Positions 44,566 through 55,594 of a stretch of DNA of 64,000 bases are shown piece by piece. The first letter of the stretch is position 1. Each line of letters starts with the position of its first letter. Under the pieces are notes generated by a model. It was given only the letters and a program-made list of their open reading frames with translations. It was not told the origin of the DNA and searched no databases. The stretch is from Haematococcus lacustris (lineage: Eukaryota; Chlorophyta; Chlorophyceae; Chlamydomonadales; Haematococcaceae). A program made the position numbers and the translations under genes. The stretch lies in the NCBI GenBank assembly GCA_030144725.1, contig JASKMD010000017.1, positions 6,071,992 through 6,135,991 on the forward strand, given 5' to 3'.

Positions 44566-46505
44566 TCAACAACATACTGCATTCCAGCAAGTTCTGGTGC
44601 GTTGATGCAGAGCGAGCGCCCAGTGCCTGTTCTTGACCTCGGACTCCATGGGCTTGCCAGTGCGCTGTTGGTACGACTTAACAAAGTTCGCTATGCTCGA
44701 CACGCCTGCGGCGCGATGTACATCCATACACATGCACAGTGAGGGTTGCCATCAGGTCTACATGCATGTGCATGCGTGTACTGCGCATAGCCCTGACAGT
44801 GCAAGATATGCCAGTGGTGATGCCAACAGGCACAGCCATCACCAACCATGTCATATACTGGGGACACAAGATGGCTCGGACACTGCACACCCAAATCATG
44901 CTTGTACATGCACCTCCACGCCTCACGCCCCAAAGACATGCTCAGGGCCTAGGGCCTAGGCCATCAGAAGTAGCAACATTGTGGAGGAAGGGGTTGGCTG
45001 GATACAAGTCACACTCCTAGAGTGGAGGCAAAGCAGAGAAAGGGGAGCCCACAAACAGGGAAGCACAGGTGAACGAGGTGGGCAGCCAGATCACAGGCTG
45101 TGCTTTGTGTGAAGACAGCAGGCACGAGTGCTCTGCTGCTGCCACAGCAGGGCTGCGCCCACTGAGGACAGGATGGACCATTGAGGCCATCATGGCTTCA
45201 ACGCCCATGCAACTTTGTGACTAGGTATTTCTCAAGTAGCTTGTGTGCACAACACACATAAACAATCTAACAGCAACGGAACCCTTTTACATCACTGAAT
45301 CCCAATCCCAGATTCCCTCACTTCCTGGTACCTTCCACCAGCAAGTGGTTCTTCACTGTCATGCACTGATGGTCTTGGTGATGATGGGAGCAGTGGCTCA
45401 GTACCCGGTGGCCCCCACACCGGCAGCATGACATGGGCCCCTGCCCCAGGCCCTCACCTCCCATGGTGGCCATGGTGGTCACGTACGCCTCGCCGGTGGT
45501 CCAGGCTGCCGGTCCAGCGGATGCCAGCAAGGCCAGGGAGGTCACGGTGCCCTGCACACCAGCGCCACCCAAACCTCCTCACCTCCGCATGGTGTCCTCA
45601 CATGCCCTATTCAAACGCAGTGAGACTAGTAGGGCACACACAAGGGCAGAGCCACAAGGCATGGGTGCTGCTAATGGGAATTTCGAGCATGCATAAGATG
45701 CATGCCAGGTGTAACAGGTACACCACATTCGTGACCATGATACACGGCGGTAACATGTGGACAGTATGACTGTATGATTGCGTTTAATGGTACTTGAGAG
45801 CCACTCTGCTTGACAGAGGCAAAGGCAGGTTTGGCAGCATGTGCCTCATCACACCGGCTGGCTCACCAAGTCATAGCCTAGGCGATCGTTCCCCTGGACC
45901 AGTAGTCGCCTGTATGCACAGTAGGCACACCCATCTCACACTTTGACAACCTGGCATACTTCGTATTATGTGTGCTGAACCAGACATGTGCACCCACAAC
46001 AACATACAGCTGGCAGGGGTGGGAGAGTGACTGCCTCAACAAGGGGTGGAGGGTTCATGGTGGCGGGTCAAGACAGTTGCGACGTGGCACAACCTCAAGC
46101 CGGGCGGGACCCACCCCGCAAACAGGTACAGAACGGAAAACCCTCCGGCAATGGCTGCGGCGCGGGGGTTGTTCATGCGGGAGTAAGCCCACCCTGCCCC
46201 GCCGGCACCTGTGAACGCGCCGAGGTGACGCACGCATCAGGTGATGGCGTTGCTTGGGGCACACCCTGCTGATGCGAGCCAGGATGGACCGCACCCTGCG
46301 CAGCCCTGCTCTACACCCTCATCACCCTCAGTAAGCGAGTCATGCACGCGTTCTCACTTGCAGCTGACATGGTGTAATGTGGCCACGGGTCGATCTCGCT
46401 ACTGAGCGCAGCCAGCGGGGCAGCTGCCTTGGCGGACGCGGGCTGGTCCCCAGGGATCTCCTGCTTCTTGTCGCCGATGGCAGCAGTCACTGGCTTGTTG
46501 GACAT
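44566..46505 (-). CDS. TMEM14-like small membrane protein, copy 2, stop codon lost
   Basis: Five exons mirror copy 1 exactly in length except the last: 46505-46358, 46208-46115, 45909-45867, 45551-45458, 44705-44566. The TAG stop of copy 1 is TGG here, adding 18 residues (WALALHQRTRTCWNAVCC) before TGA at 44566, for 172 residues. Other changes are few (for example KKLE to KKQE, and GAWWAY to GAGWAY in the first helix). It may alternatively form the 3' part of a chimera with the thioredoxin exons immediately upstream. Confidence 0.6.
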
Positions 46506-46596
46506 CGCGACTGGCTTGTTGGGCTGTGTAAAGATAGCAGACGTGTGCCGTCCTGCGCTGAGCCGGGCAAGCCAGGCCAGGAGTGGGTGAACATAC

Positions 46597-48307
46597 CCGA
46601 CAAATGAATGTTGGCTGCAACCATCAGTCGGCAGCACAGCCATGATGCTCAATAGTTGATGTTATGGGGGGGCCAGGGCATGAAGGGGTGGGGTATGGAA
46701 GGGTGTGGTGTGTCATGCCATAACGAGGTGTGGTGTGGAGGGGTACTGACCACTCCAGTGATGCCATTCTGTTGCACAATGCCGCTCAACTCAGGCGTGT
46801 CAATGTCCAGCTTGAGGAACTTGTTCTGAACCAGCAACCGCAGCTGGCGCACACAGTGGAGCATGTGCAGCACCACTCCTATTACCTTAACCTTGGGCAG
46901 CAACACAACAGCTCCAGCAATGAAGGCAGGCAGCACATCAGGCGGCTGTACAGCATGGGAATGAACTGGAGGTCACAAAAAGAGCGAGCATGGTCCAGCC
47001 GCCTTTCCCATGAAGTGGGGATAGCGACGGTGGTGTACACAGCAGCAGCTGGTGAGCACAGACTTGGCAGGGCTCAGGGTTTCATTGCGCTGCCATGCCT
47101 GCCTGCACTCACTGATGGATGAGCTAGACTCAGCTCCTCGAACTTGGGGGCGATGGCTTTGCCTACAGCAGCAGCAGCAGCAGAGGCAAGGCAAGGAGCA
47201 CCAGCCCCATCTCAGCCCCACGCCGCCCTACCCAGCCACGCCTCCCTTACGGCAGGCACGTAAGCCGGCCACGCAAGCCGCCCTGCCTCCTCCCTTGCGT
47301 GGCGGGTACAAGGGCACGGCCTTGTAGAGAGGGGGGGCGTGAAGAGGGGAAGCCAGGGCCGAGGGTTGCTACCAGGGGTATGGATGAGCCTGGGCGCCTG
47401 GCGGCCAGCCAAGGACTCTCACTCACACGGGGGGCACCACTGCAGGCAATGCCAGTAACAACAGCAGTGCGCATGCTTCAGTACTGCTTCATCCATGCAC
47501 CATGTCCATGTGCATTGGGTATACTCCACACAGCTCCTTAACCAGAGTTTGAGTAGTCCTGCTAGTGGTCCCTAGTAGTTCCTAGTGGTCCGGCTCAAAT
47601 GGAGGCAATAGTGTGGGACAAGGGGGCTGCTTCATCCTCCTGCAAAAACTGTAAAACTGGTGCTGTCCTTGTCCCTCTCGCTTTGAATCCGCTCCACTCC
47701 GACACTGGCTCAAAGCCCATCACCCCTGCAGCTTACATAGGGCCTGCAGCCACACTATTGCGGCAACTGACAACTGTGGCAGTGCACAGCGGGCTGGCCA
47801 TGCATCATGCTGAGGCTATACCTGAGGACAGCTGGGCTGCAGACATGCAGCTAAGGTTCCAGGGGCCGCAGTGCTAGAGGGTGAAGAGGGCATCAGTGGA
47901 GGTGGCATTGCACACCAGTGATTGGAGCGCACCTTGGCTGTGAAGTCCAGGATAGCGACACTGCTGTTGGGTCCTGCAGCCAGGGCAACCTCATGCCAAA
48001 CACTGGTTGCTATGCTGGCAGCTCTGCCTTGTCATGTTCATGACATGGCCCCAGAGGGAGAGGGCGGCCATGTAGCTTATTGGCGGCAAACATGACGGGT
48101 GTAAGGCGGCATTATCATTACATGGCTTCTGCCGATCTAAGGTCTGGTTTGACTGCAGCTCTTCTGCCTGTGTAAGACAGTCACAGAGAACGTGGCAGCA
48201 ACACCTGTCGCGCTGAGGAGCTCTTGATACTGCTGGTCGGTCTGCACTTCAATTACACCGCCCACTGGCTTTTGACTGCTGTCTCCAGCACCTGCCGCAG
48301 TACACAT
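46597..48307 (-). CDS. 3'-truncated thioredoxin, possibly spliced to TMEM14-like copy 2
   Basis: Exons 48307-48205, 48009-47933, 47439-47427, 47162-47113, 46825-46751 and 46614-46597 match the intact thioredoxin through the cis-Pro (GV, PTFI). The last exon then diverges: the 18-nt block PTFICR ends at a consensus donor (CGG|GTATGT). The next acceptor (TTTACACAG at 46524) opens CCC AAC AAG CCA GTC GCG ATG, in frame with the TMEM14-like ATG at 46505. A chimera of about 290 residues (112 thioredoxin, 6 linker, 172 TMEM14-like) is thus possible. If not spliced so, the gene lacks the C-terminal strand and helix and is probably dead. Substitutions versus the intact copy include D to G and D to E in exon 1. 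Confidence 0.55.
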
Positions 48308-48839
48308 TGTGTACAATGCATGCAGGCACTTGCCAGGGTCATGGACATTGCGGCTGGCTTGCTGCTACTCACCGACCGCTAGCCCGCGCACGCCTAGTGT
48401 GCGCAACACGCCCAGCGCGGGCGACAGTCCACCGAGTACAAGTGGAAGGACCCGTTGCATTACGGCTCACTGTCTGTAGCCTTTACAATGATGCGCTCGC
48501 AGCCTGTGTTCGATTACAACTCTTGCTTGATTTTGGTGTAGCATGAGGTTCAGGAGTTGCATTTTGGTGTAGCATGAGGGTTGTGGGGATCAAAACTTGT
48601 TCTTGTAGGGTCCTGTAGGGTTCAGGAGTTGCATTACGGCTAGGCCGACAGATAGTGAGTCTCCCTGCGAGATATTGTGAACGCGGGTTACACTAGTCAT
48701 GTTCAGCATAAGAACCACCGCTGTCTCATGCCTAGTCTCCCACCCAATATAAGGCTGTCACAACTTTACATGCTACACTAGGGCAACATTTACAGGCGGC
48801 GGACCACAGCAACAACAGCATGCTCAGTCCCCCTGCAGG

Positions 48840-50476
48840 TTACAAAGGGTCTGCAGCTACATCAATGACATCACCGTCCACAATGCTGCTGCCTTGCTGG
48901 TGTGTCTTCCTCATTGACTGACCCAGCTGGGCCCCAGCCCCACCACTCGCCGCTTGGTTCATAGCTGCCCGCTCCACCTGCAGCTTCTGTCCCTGCTGCC
49001 ATCTGCTGCCATCAAAGGCCGCATGCGGCCCTGCGGCCCATGCCTGAGGCAGCTGTCCAGCACCTGACATTGACACACCCTGCTGCACTGCATTCGGACC
49101 TGCATATGCGCCTTGTGTAGGGTGAGGACCCCTGCGTGCACTGCCACTAGTCACTGGGGTTGGCCACCCTGCAGCAGAGCTGTGTGCCCCCTGCTGACCT
49201 GGCAGTGGCCTCGATGCCCCCTGCGGTGGCAGTGGTTGAGAGGACAGATGCTGCCGTGGAAGCACATGTGGCTGCTGCTGCTGAGCTTGTGTGGGATGTG
49301 GGCGTGGCATGCGTGGTTTGCTGGGCATTTGCTGTGTTGACCAGAGTGGTCTAGGCGGTGTCCTGCTTGCACTGCTGTCATGGCTAGGAGAGGGCGGGGC
49401 GGCGGTTGGATTCGCAGTTACTGCCCCTGGCCTCACAGCCACCACATCATCCCAAGGTTGCTGCCCGGTGGAGCCACCCCAGGTCTCCGGCCGCAGCCAA
49501 GGCCACTGGCCAGCCCCAAGCCAGTCAACTGGCTGCGGCTGCTCTGGGGCTTGACCTGTGTGGCTGCTGGGGGATTGGGGGGGTGCAGCTGTGGCGTGCT
49601 GACTGGGGGGGCTCTGGTGTGGGGCTTGGACGGGGCGCTGCCTGCTGCCAGGAGTGTAGGATTCGCCAGGCGGGGTGTTTGACTGATGGACATGGTTGGG
49701 GCTTGGGGCTTGGGAGAATGAGGACGGATCTGAGCGCCCATGTTGATGTGCACTTGGGTCAGGTAGCCGCAGCCCCAGCACCTCTGAGGCAGTGTACACG
49801 GCCAGCACCAGCCCTCCCAAGCCCAGCACCAACTGCACGACAGGTGGAACAGCACAGCACTGGCCAGCCAGGTGGTGGCGTGGCAGGACTTCAGGCAACC
49901 AAGCATTGGCGAACATGGGTGAACGTGCTGCATGCTGCCATGTGGTGAGAGATGTAAGCAGGAGAGGAGCAGGTGACCCACTTACAGAGAGTGCGCTCTT
50001 CAGCAAGGCCAAAGCCACCAATGCTAGGGCACCACGTACACTGTTCTGCACTGCCTGTCTGGACCGAGCCGAAGGTACTAAGGGGCTGGCTAGGACTACA
50101 TCGGCAACTGCCAGAACCAGGCTGTTCACTGCCTGGGAACCCCAGAGCCAGCAATGCTGTATCCAGCGCACAACAAGGCTGTTGGAACCCTACATGGCAG
50201 CAACATGCACATAGAGATAACCTCAGCTACCAAGCTGTTGCACAGGGATTCGAGGGTGATCAACACGTCCGATCTTGCCTGTGGAGAGGGAAAATCGTCC
50301 AGGCCTGTTGCATCCCTGAATGCGGAGGAAGCTTGAGGAGCAAGCTGCCTAGATCTTGACTGATGCCTTGACAGTAGGGACCTCGGGCGACAGGCGACGG
50401 GTTTGCTGAACCGCGGTGGATGCCACCCGAACTCTTGCCCCCCAAGGTGCAGCTGTCCTGCTCGCGATGAAAGCAT
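48840..50476 (-). CDS. Plastid-type membrane protein of unknown function, copy 2
   Basis: Exons 50476-50222, 50156-49986, 49859-48840, 481 residues. Same layout as copy 1: transit-like N-terminus, two or three hydrophobic segments, Pro/Gln/Ser-rich C-terminal half, end SSIVDGDVIDVAADPL. One codon longer than copy 1 because of an in-frame Pro insertion in the QQQQ(P)HVLPRQ region. The open frame is preserved in both copies despite many substitutions, which suggests that both encode protein or that the duplication is recent. Confidence 0.65.
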
Positions 50477-50754
50477 TTAGTAAGGTGGGTGCGCGGGAAA
50501 CTATGAAACTCGAGCTTGCTTCCTTCTGCATGGTGTCCCTCTGCATGGTGTGACATGGAGCAGCAACTTCAGGACGAGTGGTAGCAATGTTATGGCGAAA
50601 TGGTCAGCTACTACAATGAACAAAGCTGAAGTGATTTCAGCATAATATGTTACATCAGCAGCAGAGTTTGTTTGGCAGCAAGCGGTTTTATCATTCCAGC
50701 TATTGATCCTTACAGACGTAAGGCTACTGCGTAAGGTAAGAGCTGTACATGAAC

Positions 50755-50868
50755 ACAGGCTGCGAGCTCATCATTGTAAAGGCTATTACCAGTGTGCCTT
50801 AGGGGTTTAATATTTTGTTGTCATTGCAGTTTGAGCCGTCCGTGCGAAATAGTGACCTAAACCGTTCA
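50755..50868. repeat. Partial inverted copy of the AGCCTTTACAA repeat upstream of ORMDL
   Basis: Read on the minus strand, 50805-50755 gives GCACACTGGTAATAGCC, TTTACAATGATGAGC and TCGCAGCCTGTGTTCATG, matching the start of the repeat at 32690. The ORMDL start codon follows 64 bp later, so as at the TTC33-like gene the repeat sits in a promoter-proximal position. Confidence 0.55.
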
Positions 50869-51333
50869 ATGCCGCACAGGCGTGCGCCTAGCAACGTCGA
50901 CGTTAACAAGAACGTGAATTGGCTGAACGACCCCGCTGCGTGGGCCTGGTACCTGGGTTTAATAGTACTAGCTTGGCTGGTGCTAGCGGCGCTGCTTGAC
51001 GACTCTGGTCTTGCATGGACCTATACGCACTTGATCCACGGCGTGGTCACTTACTACCTATTTCACTGGACCAAGGGGACGCCCTTTGTGGAGGAGGACC
51101 AGGGCAAATATGATGCGCTGACGTTTTGGGAGCAGGTGGACAGTGGCATCTATGCCACCAGGAACCGCAAGCTCCTGACGCTGGTGCCAGTTCTTCTCTT
51201 TGTGTTGGCAACACACGGGACTGACTTCAGGAAGCAGCCCCTGGGGCTCAACCTCATTGTGGTGATAGTGCTGCTTGTGGCCAAGCTCCCTGCATTGCAC
51301 AAAGTCAGGATTTTTGGCATTAACAAGTACTGA
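50869..51333 (+). CDS. ORMDL: ORMDL family sphingolipid regulator
   Basis: Single exon, 154 residues, stop TGA. ORMDL/Orm proteins are ER membrane subunits that restrain serine palmitoyltransferase. The protein has the family hallmarks in order: NVNWLNDPAAWAWYLGLIVL, WTYTHLIHGVVTYYLFHWTK, KGTPFVEEDQGKYDALTFWE, QVDSGIYATRNRKLLTLVPV, and the diagnostic C-terminus LHKVRIFGINKY. Four hydrophobic segments fit the usual topology. The start is the ATG at 50869; the frame is open a little further upstream, through a TTGCAG that could be a splice acceptor, so an extra 5' exon is not excluded. It is the only intronless recognisable gene in this window. Confidence 0.93.
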   Translation: MPHRRAPSNVDVNKNVNWLNDPAAWAWYLGLIVLAWLVLAALLDDSGLAWTYTHLIHGVVTYYLFHWTKGTPFVEEDQGKYDALTFWEQVDSGIYATRNRKLLTLVPVLLFVLATHGTDFRKQPLGLNLIVVIVLLVAKLPALHKVRIFGINKY

Positions 51334-52421
51334 TGACACACAGCTCATGTATGCAGCATTCACGCATGTCTTTGCAGCAGGCAAGCATGCCTCTCTTTAG
51401 TGTAGGCTTAGGAAGTGTGACCATCAGGAAGTGTCAGGCTGAAGATGAACTCGAGTCTTAAGCAGGCATGCTTTGGAACTGCTGGTGGGCCCAGTGTGGT
51501 CCTCTGTGGAGCATCATGTATGCTAGTGCTATGCAGCCTGGCCATGTCAAAAGCTGCAGCTATTACAGCTGCGCATATGGACAACCTTACTGACATGTTT
51601 CTTTCTCATCCTCTGTGTATGGCTACTTTGCCTTGTATCGTGGTTGCTTCCTCTGGACGACTGGAGTTTCTTTTTTATCAGTAAAAGGGTGACAGCTGGT
51701 GTGCAATGTGCTTGGACTATGAAACCAGCGGCACCTTCCTGCAGCCTCCCTCAAGCCAAGTGACAGCTCTCTGCACCATCACCAGCATGCTCCACTGTTG
51801 AAATAGGTAGAGCAACTTGCTACAAGTTTCACATCTGCCACACACCCCGTGGCAGGTACCTAACCCACAGGGCGTGTTTATAAATGATCAGTTGTAACTT
51901 TCAACTAATCACAGTCACCATGTATTGTCATGTTGTCATGGCTGAGGCTGGGGGCATGACGATGAGGCACAGGTAAGGCAACCCAATTGCTCAGTGGCAA
52001 TAGCACTGGACCACCTGCTTCCACAACAGCAGAGCTCCTGCATTCCTACTAAATTGTCAGGCAAGAGGGCCCATCCATGTAAGCATGTAGCAATATACAT
52101 ACAGATGTGTTAATGAGCCCATCGGAGGTTCATGAATAATTATTCTGTATGCACATGCAACAAACCATACCATTGATGCCATCCTGGTTGCCCAACCCCT
52201 CAAAAGAAGCCAACCCCTACGATGCAGCTTTGCTATGACCACTGCATCAGGCCATGCTGATCTGAACCTAACAGGGCAACTCTGAACCTAAGTGCTGACA
52301 TTGGAGTCCCCTGACTGAAGGACTGCCCTCTCCCCTGTTATGCCCGGTGACGGCCCCTCCATGGACCCCTGTTCAATGTGCTTAATGTCCGAGCATGAAC
52401 AGCTGGCATATGGCTGGCGAG
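51334..52421. other. Convergent 3' spacer
   Basis: Lies between the ORMDL stop and the FHA-RING stop, so it holds both 3' UTRs. Composition is less GC-rich than coding parts. The small open frames here (for example 51445-51684) have no recognisable features. I see no RNA gene or repeat array. Confidence 0.6.
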
Positions 52422-54043
52422 CTACCCAGGTGGCATGCGCCCGACAACCTCAGGTGCCTCTGCTGCAATTGCTGCCTCTGCTGCCATGAGCCTGTGATGC
52501 CGTGCTGCTGCTTCAACAGCTGCCTCCTTTCGCTTGCGCAGTGCTGAGGCCCAATCCTGCAAGAAATGTGGAAAGCTTAAGACTTGGTTGCCAACAATGG
52601 ACAGCTGGGCTTGCAAGAAATCCCTTGTAATCTAGCACTTGGATACAACAGCCAACGACACAACACAGTATGCACTGCTGCTGCGGCTGGAGGTATGTGT
52701 CAACATACCTGTACAACCTGGTTTTGCACACCCTCCCAGTGCTCCTGCTTGCGTTTGCGCTCAAGGTTAGTCGCTGGTGACATCTGATTGAACCCCAACA
52801 AATCTGTGATAGTGTTATCCACTTGGAAGCATCGGACAGGGATACCTGCACAGTGTAACATTTGCAAGTAACTATGACAGTGTCAGGCAAGAGACGGCTG
52901 AGGGGACACAATGCTACCCAGACAGACATGCTAAAGCTGCAGGCCATGACGAGTGCCTGTCCTACATGACGGATCACTCACCGGCTATGGGCTTGCGACA
53001 TGATGGGCACGACTGCTTTTGAACCAGCCATGTTGCCAGGCACAGCCCACAGAACATGTGTCCACATGAAAGAGTGTGGCATGCCAACAGCCACTCGCAG
53101 CAGATGGGACAGGTGAGATGATTTGAAATCAGCTCTGTCATCTTGGTGCTCTTTGGCGTGGCTGCACTGGTAACGGTAGGTAGTCCATTGGCACTCCTGT
53201 TCTCCTTTCCTGCTGATACCCGCCGTTTTGGCGTGTGAGGATTGCGCTGTGAGCGTCGCCCTGTAGCCGCCAGCAAGGGCATGCCACCCCCTGCATTGTC
53301 TAGCAACTCAGAATCATCACCAGCTTGCTGTTGGAGAGGTATGGCTGTGATGGGCTGCAGCTCCATGTCCTCCATTTCCACAGGGCCATCAGGTGGTCCA
53401 GCTGGGGCCATACTTTCATCTGCCTGCACAGGAAAGTAGTGTTAGTCTATGATGCATACCAAGACATGACTCCTGCCTATAATGGCCGGCTGGCAGGACT
53501 CGTCTGGTCAGCGCACAGAGCCTGTTACCTACCTGAAGGCCGGAGTCGACATGCTGCTGGTCCAGTTGCGGCCCAGCATCGCTTGCTGGCTCTGGTTCAA
53601 GCGAATAGTATTTGAACAAGAAGGGGTTGCCGACTTGCGAGCCACGAGCGATGATAGTGTCTGGCCCACCAAAACCTACGCTGGGTAGGAGTCGCCTATT
53701 CAGAAGATGCAGCACACAGGGCGATTTCTGCAGACTGGCGCTTGGACTACCTACCAACAGTGTCCCCATTCTGAAGCGTCCAACCACTGTCTGGGGCGAG
53801 CTTCCTTAGGGACTGACTGCGCCGAGCCACATATGTCCCGTTTGTTGAAGCCAGGTCACGAAGACATATTGAACCGTCAGACCCCAAGGAAAACACTGCG
53901 TGACGCCTTGACAGCAGGAACGGTACTTCAGGGGAGTCAAGTCGGATGTTGGCATCCCCTGCCCTGCCTACTGACACAGTCGAATCAGTTGCCAGGCCTA
54001 TCAAGTCATAGCCAATGGCTGGACGCGTTATAGAGCTAAGCAT
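52422..54043 (-). CDS. FHA and RING domain protein, CHFR/RNF8-like ubiquitin ligase
   Basis: Five exons in phase: 54043-53755, 53675-53533, 53423-52982, 52845-52709, 52556-52422 (stop TAG), 381 residues. Exon 1 is an FHA domain: STVSVGRAGDANIRLDS, LSRRHAVFSL and DLASTNGTYV, with the conserved GR, SRRH and NGT residues that bind phosphothreonine. Exon 3 ends with a C3HC4 RING: LTCPICCEWLLACHTLSCGH then MFCGLCLATWL and CPSCRKPIAG. After the RING comes a Lys/Arg/Glu-rich coiled-coil-prone tail (NLERKRKQEHW; LRKRKEAAVEAAARHH). N-terminal FHA plus RING is the CHFR/RNF8 layout, implying phospho-dependent E3 activity in mitotic or DNA-damage control. The substrate is unknown. Confidence 0.85.
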
Positions 54044-54459
54044 TTGCTTGTCCTAACCTAGTCTCACGGTGGGCGACCTGTGCGGCCCCTAACACGCCAC
54101 AAGCACTAGAATACGCCAATCAACTTGACACTAACATAAGGTGTACGCAGCAGCTCAAAGCTGTCGCCAAATGTCAAACCTGTAACCGAAAAGTGGGTAA
54201 TGTTCAACCCAACAAAATCCCAGCTCTCATTAAACGCCCAGTTCCCAGCAAACAAAGTGCATTTCTGCAATGTCCGCTGCTATCCTCGCAGCATTCCGTG
54301 TCTCTCCGCCCACCACCGGACACCTTAGCCCCTCGGCACAGCAAACGTCGCTTGCGCCTTGAGATGTGCACCCGCTCTGTGGAATTAACTCACGTAAACA
54401 TAGGATGGCGCGATGTCCTCCAGCTGGTCTGGGAGGCGAACAAGGTGTCCAGGGAGCGC

Positions 54460-54910
54460 TGGGTTGCTGCAGGCAGCTGGTAGTCTTCTTCTGTGAAGCT
54501 GGGTTGCGTGGTTGTGGCCGGGGTGCAGACGTATGGCCTGCTGCAGGGTGCTGGGGAGGCCCAGCAGGCGCAAGGAGCCAGACAAGCTGCCCGGCAAGGT
54601 GGTGCCGTTGGATGAGCACCACACCAGCCAGGTCAGCTCACCTGAGCTTACCTGAGCTGCCCTGTGAGAAGCAGCCCACCAGGTAGGCTTGGTACCCCTG
54701 TAAGGGCAGGTGGACCTTCGGCTGGAAGCCCAGCCTGGAGCCAGTGGCGTGACCAGTCAGTGTGGGGCCTAATGTGGTAGCCCCCAGTGCTCCCACACCA
54801 GCCACCACACCCCCCACATGGCCAGGAAGCCACACAGCAAGCAGCCTCTGAGCACGGGCCCAGCTCCGCCCCGCCAGCCAAGAGCAGAAAGAGCAATGAG
54901 GCTGAGGAGG
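54460..54910 (+). pseudogene. Decayed Fanzor-like (TnpB family) fragment
   Basis: Translated pieces in shifting frames match the C-terminal half of the copy at 56293-57707: RQLVVFFCEAGLRGCGRGAD, KVVPLDEHHTSQVSS, and a stretch corresponding to the PEGQVNLRLLRPAWSQQRDQ region and the following Pro-rich linker (to about 54905). Frameshifts and stops interrupt it, and the RuvC-III end (DRDCNAALN) is missing. Clearly non-functional. Confidence 0.65.
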
Positions 54911-55594
54911 CAAGTGAGCCATTGCGTAGGCTTCCCTAATTCATATGTCCGTTGTGATGAACGGTGCAGTGCACACGAATAATGCTATAGCCTCAGCTTT
55001 TGAACTGTGTAGCACTTTCTTCTTGATGGATTCCTTTATTGGTCCTACTGGATCCTACTGGATCCTACTACCTACTAGATACATACTGGATACCCTTGGT
55101 ACAACCGTGAAGCATGCCCTCACTCCTTCTGCCGGTCCCTCACAAACTGCACCAATGCCGGCTCCTGCACCAGGTGGTCCCAGCGCTGCATGCACTAGTC
55201 CAGCTGCAGCCGCTGCACCTGCTCAGCCAGGCTAGCCTGGGCGTCTGGGATGCCACCCACCGCCTGCGCCCAGTGCCTAGGTTGGGCAGCCGCGGTCAGC
55301 CAGGCCAGTGTGACAGCTCCGGGGCCGGTACCAAAACACTTAGGGTCGGTAGTAAAAAACTCGAGGCCAGGCATGTGCAGCACAGTATTCCCCTACTAAT
55401 GGGTAGGGGCTGTGTTAGCTGTAGTCCGAACTGTTTCCCTGAGACAAGCATCCGGTACCAATACCTAAATTCCTACCCCTACCCCCTTGCGAGAGTCGGG
55501 CGATCGATGTTGGCATGAAACACATGCTCTGATGTAAGCAACAGCTTAAGCTTTGCCTAGGGCACACATACTACTGTGCTACAGGCTGCTGGGC

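Larger units (their letters stand above)
44420..50502 (-). repeat. Segmental duplication unit C
   Basis: Contains, on the minus strand, TMEM14-like copy 2, a thioredoxin lacking its normal last exon, and membrane-protein copy 2. Its left part (44420-47480) is the inverse of unit A. Its right part (46620-50502) is a direct copy of unit B. Unit C therefore contains everything found in A, and everything in B except the last thioredoxin exon. Confidence 0.9.

Noticed and set aside
51445..51684. 79-codon ORF downstream of ORMDL
   Set aside because: Lies in the probable 3' UTR, has no recognisable domain, and codon content is unlike the neighbouring exons.
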